From positions 24,467,923 to 24,531,922 of the forward strand of contig OX377201.1 of assembly GCA_947396885.1 (NCBI GenBank): a DNA stretch of 64,000 nucleotides, given 5' to 3'. This document shows positions 21,953 through 34,410 of the stretch, one piece after another. A program made the translations under genes and the position numbers. Every line of letters begins with the position of its first letter. Position 1 is the stretch's first letter. Below the pieces are notes generated by a model. The model did no database searches, was not told the origin of the DNA, and saw only the letters and a list, made by a program, of their open reading frames with translations. Source of the DNA: Heligmosomoides polygyrus polygyrus. Taxonomy: Eukaryota; Nematoda; Chromadorea; Rhabditida; Heligmosomidae.

Positions 21953-22545
21953 CGAAACTTCGGCCCTGGGGGTAATCGAGGTCGCTGAACACGAATCTGA
22001 AGTCGACCAATCGATATCGATCGATATTATCGATTTTTTTAGGATGGTGCTCAAGCGGAGCGAAACTTCGGCCCTGGGGGTAATCGAGGTCGCTGAACAC
22101 GAATCTGAAGTCAACCAATCGATATCGATCGATATAATCGATTTTTTAAGGATGGTGCTCAAGAGGCGCGAAACTTCGGCCCTGCGGGTAATCGAGGGCG
22201 CTGAACACGAATCTGAAATCGACCAATCGATATCGATCGATATTATCGATTTTTTGAGGATTTTGTTCAGGCGACACGAAACTTCAGCCCTGGGGGTAAT
22301 CGAGGTCGCTGAACACGAATCTGAAGTCGACCAATCGATATGGATCGATATTATCGATTTTTTGAGGATGGCGTTCAAGCGGCGCGAAACTTCGGCCCTG
22401 GGGGTAATCGAGGTCGCTGAACACGAATCTGAAGTCGACCGATCGATGTCGATCAATATTATCGATTTTTTGAGGATGGTGTTCAAGCGGCGCGAAACTT
22501 AGGCCCTGGGGATAATCGAGGTCGCTGAACACGAATCTGAAGTTT
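21952..22545. repeat. 108-bp tandem repeat, about 5.5 units
   Basis: The GAAACTTCGG landmark recurs at 21954, 22062, 22170, 22278, 22386 and 22494, exactly 108 bp apart. Each unit holds a self-complementary ATCGATATCGATCGAT-like cluster. The period equals 36 codons, so long frames stay open on both strands. The plus-strand frame stops at a mutated base near 22500. Confidence 0.95.
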
Positions 22546-22667
22546 GTTGTTGAGGTATGAAGGTCTAAAAGTTGGGAAAAGAAGATGGTCGGAGTGTTCT
22601 CTTCTCGGGATTTGGGGGCGAAGCCCCCAACCAGTCGGAGGCGGCCGCTAGGCCGCGGAACGACTGG

Positions 22668-24005
22668 TGTATGTATAAGCTCAAAAAATCTCTGATATTG
22701 TCTGCAAGATGTCCAATTTCCTTTTACAGATGTCCGGGTTTAAATTAGAAATGCCCAGCTCAGAAAGAATTGTCCGGTTTAATCTCCGGTGTCCGGTATC
22801 CCGTCTAGGTTTAAGATATTCGAAATCAGAGCGAACTCCTCCAAATCGAAATGCATTTCAGGCAGGTTGAACTGCAGCCTCAATAAGATGGGTAAAATAG
22901 CCTTTGTTCAAGAAAAATTTGGTGTGATTTTTTATTTTTTTAGCGCCTACTTCAATAAATGCAATGATCTCACAAAAATTTTATTTTTAGGGAAAAAATA
23001 ATAAAGTAAAATTTGCCTTAATTTGATGCGAAGGTGCAAGCATATAGAACAGAAATGTGCGTTAAATTTTTTTCGGTAAATTTTTAACGACCATTTTTCA
23101 ACGAAAATTTTTGCGTTAAAATCGCTAAATTCGGTAAACTCGTTATATGGAATTCCCCTTAGCTGCAGACTTTTGGCTGTATTTTAGTGTGCAGATCACT
23201 CTCGATGTTTTTTTGACTCTGCATGCCAACTATATGACTACGACTTCATTTCCACAAGGGATAACAACAGTTCATCTATCATCAACAGATTTGCTAAATG
23301 AGAAAAATCATTGGGATTCAAAAACCAAACAGCAACAACAAGAATTGTAAAAAAATTCTTAGTACGTCTATTTTGTTTAGCTTGGGGGAATTCATCCAGT
23401 TTCTGAGAAAGTCCATCTATTTCGTTTAGCTTGTGAGAAATCATCCAGCTTCTGAGAAAATCCAAAGCATTATGCAGCATGGTACGGTTGAACGTTTTTG
23501 AGCGTTTTCATTTGTCCTGATAAAACCTTTTCAAAACTTGGGCTCACTAGGTAGACCATTACAGGCCAACATTCTTCTATACTGCCATAAGTGTTTCGGA
23601 AAACTAAAAGATGTTTTAATTATGAATTCAGATCAGGCAGTGACCACACTCCACCCATTCTTTGGTATAGTTCGCCTTTAGAACATATGTACGAAGTCCA
23701 TAAATCTGCTTGTTCGATGAAATGGTTCGTTTCGTCCCACAAGATCCATCTCTCTTGCAGATGACAGTGCTAGAGAATCAAATGAACAGCCACGGACCGT
23801 TGAGCAAATTTTAATCGAATCGAATTCTACTGCATTAAATAATTTCGCTGTTGCCATCCAAGTAACGTAGATTCCAAATGTTAGGCCCTTTCTCCGCTGT
23901 ATTCTAAAGAAAGTGCACAGGCTTCTCGTTCTACATGCACTAACAGAGGTTCGATTCTGTGTGCATTCTATTCGATTCTATTCGATTCTTGCCTCTATCC
24001 TTCCC
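22668..24005. other. Unassigned intergenic stretch
   Basis: AT-rich. At 23050-23145 there is a TTAACGA/GGTAAA-rich block similar to 41930-41995. At 23390-23465 a CATCCAGTTTCTGAGAAA-type unit is repeated. No gene is recognised. Confidence 0.35.
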
Positions 24006-26895
24006 TCAATGCAGCTCGCGCCGCACGGCCAAAAGTAGACGAGAAAAAAACGCGAAAATAGCGTCGCAAAGCGTCGCACGCTCGTAACTCCTTCAGTTTT
24101 AGGTTTTTTGAAAAAAGATTAGCACCACTCGATTCGTATCTTCGAGATCTACACAAACATTTAGACAACTTTACCGGAACATCCATATTTTCGCCGTGGA
24201 TGGCCCGAAATTGACTGGAGCAGGCTTTTGCGATTAGAGCAGCTTATTTCCCAGGACATGCGTGCTTTCGGAGTATCTCAAGCACGGCGTACGTTGCCAG
24301 TGCTCTGTCATGGCAGGAATGCCCCGAGAGTGCGCCGTGCACAATCCACACAGAATCGAACCTATCGATCGAGTGGGCGAGCGCATGCCCACTGCGATTC
24401 TATCTTCTCTTACTGGGAAATGCGAAATGCTCAAGACTATTTCGAACCGTTTGAAGAATGTTCTCAGAAATTTTCCACTCACCACACACAGCATTAGCTC
24501 CACTCTGTCACAGCGAAACTTTAGTGTGCGCCGTGTACAATGTGTACAGAGAAGAACCTATCAAAGGAGTGGATTCGACATCTGGTAGTCTGAACCTTTG
24601 GAGAGTTTTATCAAAAATTTGCAGCCGACTCAGGAGTTGCTCTAAGGCTGTCCAGCGAGCCTTTGGACTGCGCCATGAACAACGCATACAGGTTCGAACC
24701 TTTCAATCGAGGGCGGCGACCGCACGCAAATTGCACGCACGGGTGTTCGGAGCGCAATACAATACCCACCATAAGGATTGGAAAAAGGGCGCGGTAGGCG
24801 CGTTATCCGCGTTCTTTCTGTTCTATTTCTGTAGCCATCTTAGTTTTCATTCATTTTGAAAAATTAGCACACCATTGAGATCTCATCGACAAGATCTACC
24901 CAATGTCGGACGACGGAAACCCTTCATCCGATGTAATAGAGGAGTAAGAAGGGGCAGTGGTAACCAATCTATTTGGGAGATGCGCCATACATTTTACTTC
25001 AACTGGGTAAGGAAGCAGTCGCTGCACGAATTAGACGTAAGTAATGATTTACGGCAGCGAGCCCATGAACAACTCAATGTTTAACACTTTCCTGACGCAC
25101 AGTCATACACTGAGATGTTCCTCTCCAGGGTCGCGCTCTGTCTGGATTATCTATACGCTGACGAGCTTAGATTTTCGCAGAACTTGAAGTTTTTTTTCAT
25201 AAGGGAAAACACTTCTTTAAGCAGCAAGAGGAGTTGCGCAATTTAATTTTTTGTCCTTTTATACAAGGATTTTAGAAATTTGGGCCAATATGCATTCAAA
25301 TGCTCACGACACACGGTAGTGTGATGCGTGGCGCATCGCAATGTGGATTGATTAGCGAGGTGCCTTGTCATTCTAACTTTTTTATTCGAAAAATTGAACT
25401 GTTTTTATAATAGTTAAAAGGACTAATTCTGGCTGAAGACGGTGGAAGCTTCCGATCCGACCTATTCCTTTCTCTAAGCAGCAGCATACCGAAATGCGCA
25501 ACTCTAGTTTTTATGCGAGGAATCAATAAAAAATGTGGTCAACCTTGGAAAACGCAAGATAATTGTAGAATCGAAATCAAGTAAGATACTATGCGATGAC
25601 CTATTCAAGGGCGTTTAAAGGCTTGCTAGTATTGAGTGAATGTTTTCACAACTGAGAATCAATCATGCTAAAGTTTGGAGACGATAGATAGGAGATAGGG
25701 TTGCATGATGGGCCTTCGTAGGTGTGAAGATGTCTCCTGGGCGGCGTTAGACATCAAGGGGTAGCGTGAGGTCACAATCCTGGTGCAGAGCTGTGCTCGC
25801 TCTAATCATGGCCAGGCCACATCCCACAGTCAGGCGGGATAGCTCAAAAATTGAGAAGTTCGCTAAAATAGTGGTAAACAATAACTATCAACAGTATTCG
25901 ACTTAGAATCGATTGGCGAATCCGCTGGTAAAGAAATCTCTCAACTCTAGAACAACTTTTCTGGCCGATATCGCGCTAGGGCCAATTCGCGTTTTCAACG
26001 AAGTTTGACCGCTGGTTTGCATGGGTTGCAACGTATACACCAAGCCGCGAATGTCACATATGGAAGGTGACACAGAGTTTTCGTGCAGCTTTTATTCTGC
26101 GGCCTGTTCCCTTCGGAACCACGACTCCAGCGCCCATTTAATTTGGCAAAAATCATATTTTTCCTCACTAGCTGGCATTGTAAATAATTCTGGGAGCTGC
26201 TAGCTTTCGAACCGTTTTTCCACGATCGGTTTCCGTGAGCATAGTGGTAGACTACCAGTGGTGCTGTTGAACTTCCGTTTCCAAAAGTTGTCAGACAAGG
26301 CAGACTCCTAGTCCTAGACCAAGCTGAGGCAATCAAATTGCCTCTACGATGTCCCGTAAAGGTAGGGAGCATGGCGCGTCGCGTGTAGTTATTAATTAAC
26401 ACCTTACTTTACCTTGCTTTTTGATGTGGTCAGATAACAAAATTTTGGTTATAAAAATTTTAGGGGTTTGTAGTATTGTATTGCGTTGCGAGTATTGCGA
26501 AATTTGTAGTATTTTTTAGAATAATCAAAAAAAAATAGATTAAAACAAAATGCTCGCGATCTCCTCACTCTATCGAATGTCTTGCTTGGGAGGGGCTTCC
26601 TGTCAAATACGCTGACAGTCGGTTTTGGATCCGAGTACTTAAATGCCCTCTGGGCGCAATTAGTGGAGACGTCCCTCGTTAATGAGTATCCCCCGGCGAT
26701 TTCGAAAACATAGCGGTCGAAAATGGAGTATCGAAAAGAATTTTCATGGCGCTGGGTAGATCTCATCGAGGAGATCTCAATGGTGTGCGAATTTTTCAAA
26801 ATGAATGAAAACTAAGATGGCTACAGCAAAAGAACAGAAAGAACGCGGAAAACGCGCCTACCGCGCCCTTTTTCCAATCCTTATGGTGGGTATTG
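24006..26895 (+). repeat. Left arm of a large inverted repeat
   Basis: From GCTCGCGCCGCACGG near 24010 to about 26252 this arm is the reverse complement of 37755-40400. The stretch 24875-26240 is nearly identical to 39133-37760 and the outer kilobase is more diverged. A further block at 26600-26895 pairs with 37390-37125, so the arm is extended but interrupted. A 140-bp subunit occurs twice in this arm in opposite orientations (24763-24906 plus, 26893-26765 minus). Short frames in it (such as 24875-25084) are conserved only because the repeat is conserved; no protein family is recognised. Confidence 0.85.
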
Positions 26896-27097
26896 TATTT
26901 TCGCGATTAAACTCACTTTGGAGACGCTGACATATGGTGCCACGATAAGAGAAATCAGTTTCGCGGTGTCACGAAGCGCGGTCTCAGAAATTAATCAAAT
27001 TTCCAGAGGTTCTCTCTTCCCTAACTGCTGGCAAGTTCTAAACCCTCCACGAGACCTTCACGTCCCAACGTAACCAAAGGATTTACTTACCTCGACT

Positions 27098-27132
<35 letters not shown>

Positions 27133-27950
27133 TTACGTCCCGAAGAAGTGCTCACACGAAAAAGCAACTAAAAGGAACAGAAAATCGCATAAATGAAGGA
27201 AAAAAAGACAAATATCACTGGAACTGGGTAAAATACTAGTCTAGTATAACCAACCATGCATAAAACAGCATCCAATCAAACCAAATGGAACGCAAAAAAA
27301 ACTACAACAAAAACAATAGATGGACAGCGAAGCAGAAGAGGTTTTGAAACAACATCTCACTTTGCACCAATCTTATCTTTGAATTGCCACCGTAGTACTT
27401 GCCGCCATATAAAAAAATAAAAAAAAATATTAAGACTATTAACATATTTGTTCACTAAAACCTGTAAATTGTCGACCATTAGGAAGGTCACCGGGGATAT
27501 ATTGTCGAAAAGAGGAACTTTATGAAGTTAACCAAGCCATTGGAATGCTAAAATCATGCAATGTCGAATCACGGAAAAAAGAAATTCAGAAAATCCTGAG
27601 CACGCGTCACCGGGCGGGCTCCGCGTTTCAGGAGCCTCATTATACTAGTATGCACGACGGGGACGGCCCAGGAATAAATTTTTCTCTCCATATGTAGTGA
27701 GATATTGGTAATAGATTGAACAAAACCTTTGCATGACAAGGATCGAGGTGAAGGCTGGGTAACTTTTTTGAGGAAGGTTGAATGTTAACTATAGAGAAAA
27801 AGTGAAACCATTCAGCATAAGAAAGAATTTTTTTGAGGAATCACGATAAGAAAAAATATCCCATCTATTTACTGTTGTTTTCTATTTTTTGGTACAAAAA
27901 AAGATGTCGTTCCAAGGCCCCTTCATATGCAACAAAAAAGAGAGGAATAA
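26896..27950. other. Unassigned, with (ATTT)n LINE-like tail
   Basis: A run of about eight ATTT units at 27097-27133, preceded on the minus strand by CTTCTTCGGGACGTAA, looks like the 3' end of a minus-strand LINE. No protein motif is seen between it and the CR1 coding region, so whether it belongs to that element is open. Confidence 0.35.
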
Positions 27951-30900
27951 ATAAGGATCGAAGTACACAGGCTAGCGGGGAGGAATAGAACATAGGTGCA
28001 AGCAATCATTGTGACACTAGGCACTGGTAGAGGCTGGCAGAAGAATGTATCGTTCAATGAATGAATGACACTGCTTGAGAGAAACATCCACCGGTTCACT
28101 GGAAAGCAGTATGTTAAAAGCAGTTCTCATTGAAATTGAAATCACCCCAAAGGGCAAGATTCACCAACCTTCGTCTGAACCCCGAGCCCGACTGAACCTG
28201 GAAGACGTCAATGGGTAGAAGACGGAACCATCTAGAGCACCGGTAGAACACAATATTGAACAGCTTATCTCTACTAGGACGGTGGATTTTGCGGTAAAAG
28301 ATGCTGAACCTATTTTGCCTTAAACTAACGGGCCGATAAACCCAGTACTTGCTCGCTGAGAGGTTCACCTCGTTCCTGATAATGCGAAAGCAAAAGACCA
28401 GGTCAGATATTATCCTACGGACTTGAAGTGGCAGAAGCTTAAAAAGCTTCAGGCGATTTTCATAGCTAGGAAGGAGTAGGCGATCTATAGGGTTCGAGCA
28501 ACGGTACCATAAAAGCCTTGTAAAAAGCTTCTGTACTTTCTCGATTTTGAGCACAAGCTTTCTAGTTCTGGGGCTCCATAACGGCGAGCAATATTCCAAG
28601 TGAGGCAATACGTAGACTTGTAAAGGCGAATCAATATTGCCACATCGGAACATTTAGCATTCCGAAAAATCAGGAAAAGTGCTGAATACGATTTCCGAAA
28701 AATGTAATCTATGTGAGCTCTGAATTCAAGCGTGGGTTCAAAGAGAACTCCCAAGTCCTTAACAATACGACAGCTAGACAAAGGCACACCACTAACCTCG
28801 TATTCCACAGCCTCCAATGTTCCAACATGCATCACCTGGCATTTATTCAAATTTAGGGGAATTTCCCACTCAGATGCCCATGCAGCCGTTTTTTCAATAG
28901 CACTTTTCAATGCTTGCCTCACTTCCACATAATTATTCGAGGTATAAGATCCGTAAATTTTTATGTCGTCAGCATAGGCTTGAACTCTGACAAGAGGCGA
29001 AGTTTTAAGTAACAGCAGGAGTTCGCTAGTATAGAGGATGAAGAGTAATGGTGACAAGACACCCCCTTGAGGGACACCACTAGTACAACGGTAAATACCA
29101 GAAACACTACTATTTATTCTAACAGTGAAAGTACGGTCTTGAAGATAGGATACTAGCCACTGCAACAGCTTGCCGCAGATACCAGCTTGCTGAAGTTTGG
29201 AAACAAGTTTGAAGTGGCAGACCTTATCAAAAGCCTTTGAGAAATCGAAATATATTATATCCAAAGAACCACCATCGTTAACAGTTCTGCAACAGTCATA
29301 GTAAAGGTCAATCAGATTAGTTAGTGTGGAGGTACCCGGCATAAAGCCGTGCTGCTCCGCAGCAATGATCGACCGCTCTTTCAGGAAAGAGAGAATCTTC
29401 GCACTCACAATTTTTTCCATAACCTTAACAGGGGTTGGGGTGAGGCTAATAGGCCTAAAGTCAGTCACACTGCAGCTTCCGGAACGTTTTGGTAAAGCGG
29501 TGACAATAGCCTGCTTCCATAAATAAGGCACTTCACCATGGAATAAGGACATATTAAAAATGTGTGCAAGAGGTTTGGAAAGAGCAGTGCGACACTTCTT
29601 GAGAATTATTTGTGGAATACCATCCCATGGTTCAGAACAAGATGGCTTGAGTTCACCCAAAATGCGAGAAATGTCCTCCGGATGAAAGTAAAAAGTTGGA
29701 TCAAATTCAGACAAGGGATGCCTGTTTTCAGCGTTTACTAAGTTGCTTTCCCCTAAGGAGATGTCTTGTCCTGCGGAAAAGACACTGGCAAAATACTCCG
29801 AAATGCGGCAAGCTTTCTCATTGTCAGATAAAATAGGGTTTGATTGTTCGTCTACAATTGTGGGAATAGAGCCAGTATTCTTCATCCTCCTACGAACGTA
29901 TTGATACAGACAACGAGCAGACCTGCTGTGCGAAAGGCGTCGCTCATAATTATCCAAGAATTTTACTAAATGGTAGTTTATATCTGCACAGACCTTCTTG
30001 TAAAGGGAATTGCTGAGGGCATCTCTGTTTTCATGGAACAACTGCTCTTTCTGACAAAGAAGGTTGTGGATATGCTTAGGATATTTAACATGATTTACTC
30101 TCGGCACTTTGAAAGGAACGAACAAGGCTAGAGCCGAATAGAGAACTTTGCAAAACCGCTCGTACAACTCAGAGACTGAACTATATTTGCCGAAGACAGA
30201 CCACCAATCAACAGAACTCTAATGTTGACTAAGTAAGGCGAAACCGACGTTGGCAAAATCTGGTCTTGGACAAATGAATGAGCTCCAGCTCTGAACAAGC
30301 AAGTCAAATTCAACTACTGAATGGTCCGAAGAGGCAAACGACGCAAGCACGGAAACATTGGAGATGTTATTGGACAATGACAGAATTATATCAAGTACAT
30401 TATCGCCATGCGTCGAGTCATTTTCTAATTGACAAAAACCTGCGTATTCAAAAAAAAAATCAAGAAATTTGGAGGATAAGGCATTCAACGCCTGACGTTG
30501 AGCCCAGTTGATCTGGAGGTTGAAATCACCCATGATTATTGTATCCTTATAACTGCATGAAAGATCTTTGAGAAGTTCAATCAATAAGTCATCATTGTGA
30601 TGAGAAGAGCTAGGAGGTCGATAAACTACTACCAGACGAGTAAACGAGTTAAACGGGGGGAGAATGATGTCAACACAAAGCACATCATTAACACCTGGTC
30701 GGTCCAGTTTGACTTCCCTCACACAAAGATCTGATTTAGCTAGACAAAAAACCCCACCGCCTCTCCCGTTACTCCTGTCACTCCGGAAAATATTAAAGGA
30801 AAAGTCGCCAATAATTTCGGAATCCAGAATTCTCTCAGTTAACCAAGTTTCAGTTACAGCTACAAGATCAGGCTTACTAACACTGAGAAAGTACTGTAAA

Positions 30901-31640
30901 TGGTCAAATTTGTTACAAATACTACGAGAGTTTAAAAGAAAACATTTCAGGGTTCTAGAACCGTGCCGATTTAGAGGTTTCCCACGCTTCTTGGAGTTAA
31001 CTCCGACAAGCGTGTCAATTGGCCTCTATAGACTACCCTCTCCTTACTTGCCATGCCATTATTACGCTCCCGAGCAATTTGGCGTAGCTCAAATTCTCGT
31101 TGTCTCTCCTCGCTCGTCATGCTCTTGCGTACAAAAACATGAGAGAAAGGCGAACCGCGTAATAATCGAGCATTGGCAAGTACTGACCGCCAATGGAACC
31201 TAGTTGGCAGTATAACCTTGACCAAACGCGGACGCTGAGTGCTGAGCTTTCCCATGCGATAGCAGGTGACCGGACACTCCGCATCCAGGAAGTCAAGGAC
31301 CACCCGAACCTTCCTCTCCACATCGGATTGACGCTCAGATGCTAAGTAGTTGTCAGGAGCTTCCTGAAGACCACTAATGACTATGGAGTGGTCGCGCTTA
31401 TCGCTCTCAATGGCCTCAGCAAACTCAGCAGGAATTTTTACCTTAAGCGCGAGGAGAAGCTCGTTGACCAAAGGATCCTTATTAATTTCGAGCGCCTTTG
31501 CAACAAGCTGGGGGACCGTCATCTTTTCAGTATCCCAACCTCACCATCAGAAGCATTAATAGGCCTCTCAGCAGATGGAGAAGAGGCTAGTTGAGATTGC
31601 CTACCAGCCCGCTGCACACGTCTCGCCATATTGATCCTTG
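27950..31640 (-). mobile_element. Near-complete CR1-type LINE
   Basis: ORF1 starts at 31629 (MARRVQRAG) and, after a one-base shift near 31520, runs to 30971. It has an RNA-binding-like block (CYRMGK..RPRLVKVILP, FVRKSMTSEERQREFELR). ORF2 follows. The endonuclease from about 30960 carries VTETWL, LVVVYRPP, IMGDFN, NVLDIILS and ASSDHSVVEF, with one in-frame stop at 30219-30217. The reverse transcriptase (30167-28485) carries ALPKRSGSCSVTDFRPISLT, IYFDFSKAFDKV, SGVPQGGVLSPLLF and AYADD. A frameshift near 28620 is followed by the C-terminal part (28653-28114; LPHLEYCSPLWSP). Both ends are approximate. It lies just 3' of the last visible BTB exon. It is inactive, but only lightly so. Confidence 0.92.
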
Positions 31641-32698
31641 GTCAACCACAATCAATTAGCAAACAAAGCGAATATAATAGCTAAACAACCACACAAGGAA
31701 AGGTAGCTCAAAAAATGTGCAATCAATGAACACTGGTAGAGAAGGAACACCTACAAGGACTAGGAAGGACTCCGAAATACTTCTTAATAGAATGAAAACC
31801 AACAAAATCAAAAAAAGGACTTACGACCGGCGGATTGATGTTGTGACGCAGCCGCACACCAGCAAGGCAATGACACTTTCAAATGGTGCCTACATTGCAG
31901 CCGTCTACCCTGAGCCTGACGCAGTTTATTCTATATGGTTGTCCGTTGCACGACGATTCCCTCTGGCTGACCAATTCTATGTCGTGTTAGAGGGGGAGCT
32001 CCATCGAATCGGTTCTCTTAAAGGCAACAGATCTTGTCATATTGGCGAACGGAGTACTTTCAACCAGACCTTGGACATTTTTCAGCAGCGCATCCCTGTT
32101 TTCTCCTTCGACTATGGCAGCTCCTAATTCAAGAGTGACTACGCCTTGGTTAAGCACTGCAAAGACAATATCAGGGGCAGAGATGACCCAGAAACCTACT
32201 CGGCACTAACTCACCCACGGTTCCACGCATATCTGCAACGGTGTCTTGGTACTTGCTCCTCAATGCGTCTAGAATGAATCTGTCAAGTGTGTCAGAGTTC
32301 GCTGCGAAAATCTCTGAGCCTGAGACTGTGCACAGCAGCTCCTTTGAGCTAGTGAGATCGAGGCGAAGGCACTTCTCCAAAATTAGCCTTTCAACGAGCG
32401 CTCTCACAGTAGATCCCTAAAAAAGCTAGATTGTTTCCTGGACCGATCAGTAGCAATGAGCACGGTTACCTCCATCCACGTCTGCGCACGAATCCCTTCA
32501 GATATTGCCTTGAAGATGTCGATCTCAGCTGCTGAGAATGTGTTCCTTCTCAACATTTTCATAACCACCTCCTGATTCAGTGTCAGGAAATCCTGAATTG
32601 GTTCTCTCGAAAAACGTGCGACATTGATCGGGATTTATACTTCAGTCGCCGGCCGAAGTAGCGTTGTGAAAGCGGGGAAAGTTCAACCTCTTGTCCCC

Positions 32699-33624
32699 TG
32701 AGGCCGGATTCATCAACCGGTGGGTATAGGTAGAGATATCGTAAGGGAACCGCATCCACTACTCGCAGCGCGTAGCGGGTACGATTCGTATTCATGAGAA
32801 CTGTGGAAGAACTTATCCACCGGCGAGAACAGCTAATCTCAGTGGAGCGACATTTCGTCAGTGGGATGCGGAATCCACCCACGACGATCGTAGAGTATTC
32901 TCTACCCACTGATATACTCATAATGGGGTAGGTAAGGTTTATCATGAATGCCTCATCATGGGTACGTCTACAACCCATACCTCGCATACCCGCAGGTGTA
33001 AAGGCCCCACATGCTTTTGCAGCGAGCGGAGGGCAGCGGACGACGAAAACGGTGAGTCACGCCGATCCCGCGTTTTGCCAGTGGCCAGCGGCAGAAGCAT
33101 GGAGCGACGAGGTACTGTATTTCTAGCCGGGACCTACTGCTGCTACTCGCCTTTCCGCCTTCCGTAAGCTCCTGGAAGCTCTCCGCCACGAAACGCTATA
33201 GCGGAGGAAGTCTCCATCGGTGCCGAACCGGCGCGAAATCAGCGGCGCCGCCGGCTGCGAGCCTTGATCCCTGCCCGATGGTTAAGGATAGTGCCGCAGC
33301 GTTGCCGCAGAAGTGTGTAGCCGCGTGCACACTCCGCTGTGGCAGTCACGCTGAAGCATAGCACGGAGGGGCGGAGTCACACTGCGGCAGTGAAGGCCGC
33401 AGTGAGCGGGTGTGCACACTTCCGCTGCCGCAGTGCTGCCGGCAGCGGCCGCAGCGGCAGTGGCAGCGAGGAATGACCCGGGCATATCTCACTGTCGCTG
33501 CGTGCGGCCGCGGTGCAGTTTAAAAGTGAAGTTGTTTGCGAGACCAGCTCCGCCCACATTCCACTGCCCGCTGCCCGCTACAACGCGCTTATGGGGGCCT
33601 TAAGCCTTGATGAATCCGGCCCCC
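32699..33624. mobile_element. Non-autonomous DNA element with GGATTCATCAA-type ends
   Basis: The left end reads GGCCGGATTCATCAACCGG and the right end TTGATGAATCCGGCC, matching the termini of the 130-bp MITE at 9709-9838. The interior (33280-33560) is rich in GC and in GCCGCAGTG-like short inverted repeats. A block at 33330-33385 recurs at 36485-36555. It has no coding capacity. It sits in the BTB gene intron between the 33914 and 32592 exons. Confidence 0.6.
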
Positions 33625-34317
33625 TGGTCCGCCGTTGCCCCCCCCCCCCTCCATCAACCCCTGGACTTACTCGAGAGTCTATAGTGGCTGCCCTACGAAA
33701 TAGTGGAGATGGAGACATTTTTGCCCGGCCTGCGGCGCGAAAGGGGTTAAAACGCCACTCCACCTGTGAGATCTAGTAAATAGTATCGACAAGACGGCAC
33801 AGACGATCGATTGATTGGTAGCCTTCTTAACGCTACGATGCCCTACGACTGAAGTATAAATACCGGCTTTATAAAATATAGCAGAATTTCACGTAGATTT
33901 TGCAAAAACGTACCCGAGAAGTAAGGACTTCTGAAGCACGTTGATCAACAAGCTGCATACAACTTTTCGTCAAGTCATCGTATAGTAACATTGACTCCCG
34001 AAGAATGGTGAGGACGTTCTTGATGTCCAGCTTCTTCTGAATTTTTAGCTATCTATTCAGTTTACATTTGGAGTCGGATACAGGGAAGAGCAGGGAATTC
34101 CGAAACTTTTACATCGGCGTAACTCAAAAGTTAGAATCTGTAACTAAAAACACGTCTGCGCAGACTAAAAAACCAAACACTAAAAGTTTGTGGCACTTTT
34201 ATACTTGCACCATATCAGAGGTCCAAACTTATTCTCGCTTTTATCTATTTTAGGTTTTCTAAAACTTTTTTCAAAAAATTCGTCAAATAAGGTGTATAAG
34301 GGATCGCTCAGTGTTCG

Positions 34318-34410
34318 CGTGGTGTGCGATGCGATGCCATGTGTAGTGGCCGAATCGATTGATCGCGTCGCTCGATCAACTTAGCCACTACACATGCATC
34401 GCGTCGCGCA
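34318..34410. repeat. Short foldback element
   Basis: GATGCCATGTGTAGTGGC and its near-complement GCCACTACACATGCATC bound a loop of about 40 bp, with GCGATGCGATG/CGTCGCGCATC-type extensions outside. It lies in a BTB gene intron. Confidence 0.55.

Larger units (their letters stand above)
21758..22667. mobile_element. Candidate non-autonomous Helitron-like element with minisatellites
   Basis: It begins TCCTACTATATATATT after an A, which resembles the 5' end of many animal Helitrons. A 16-bp perfect inverted repeat follows (21773-21788 with 21800-21815), then two tandem arrays. Near the right end are two compact hairpins: TTGGGGGCGAAGCCCCCAA (22612-22630), and a larger one between CCAGTCG (22631) and CGACTGG (22667). 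Internal minisatellites and 3' hairpins fit a rolling-circle element. No clear CTRR terminus is visible and no Rep/helicase is encoded, so the class is tentative. Confidence 0.4.

Noticed and set aside
21747..22502. Long open frame (251 codons) with a 36-residue repeat
   Set aside because: It is created by the 108-bp satellite and by frame cycling through the 41-bp satellite. The opposite strand is equally open, and no start context or splice-supported gene surrounds it.
24875..25084. Conserved 69-codon frame in both inverted-repeat arms
   Set aside because: It is identical because the arms are nearly identical DNA; no protein family or exon signals are evident.
33282..33600. GC-rich stretch with alanine/threonine-rich open frames on both strands
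   Set aside because: The frames come from GCCGCAGTG-type short inverted repeats within a non-autonomous DNA element, and the block recurs at 36.5 kb without a frame.
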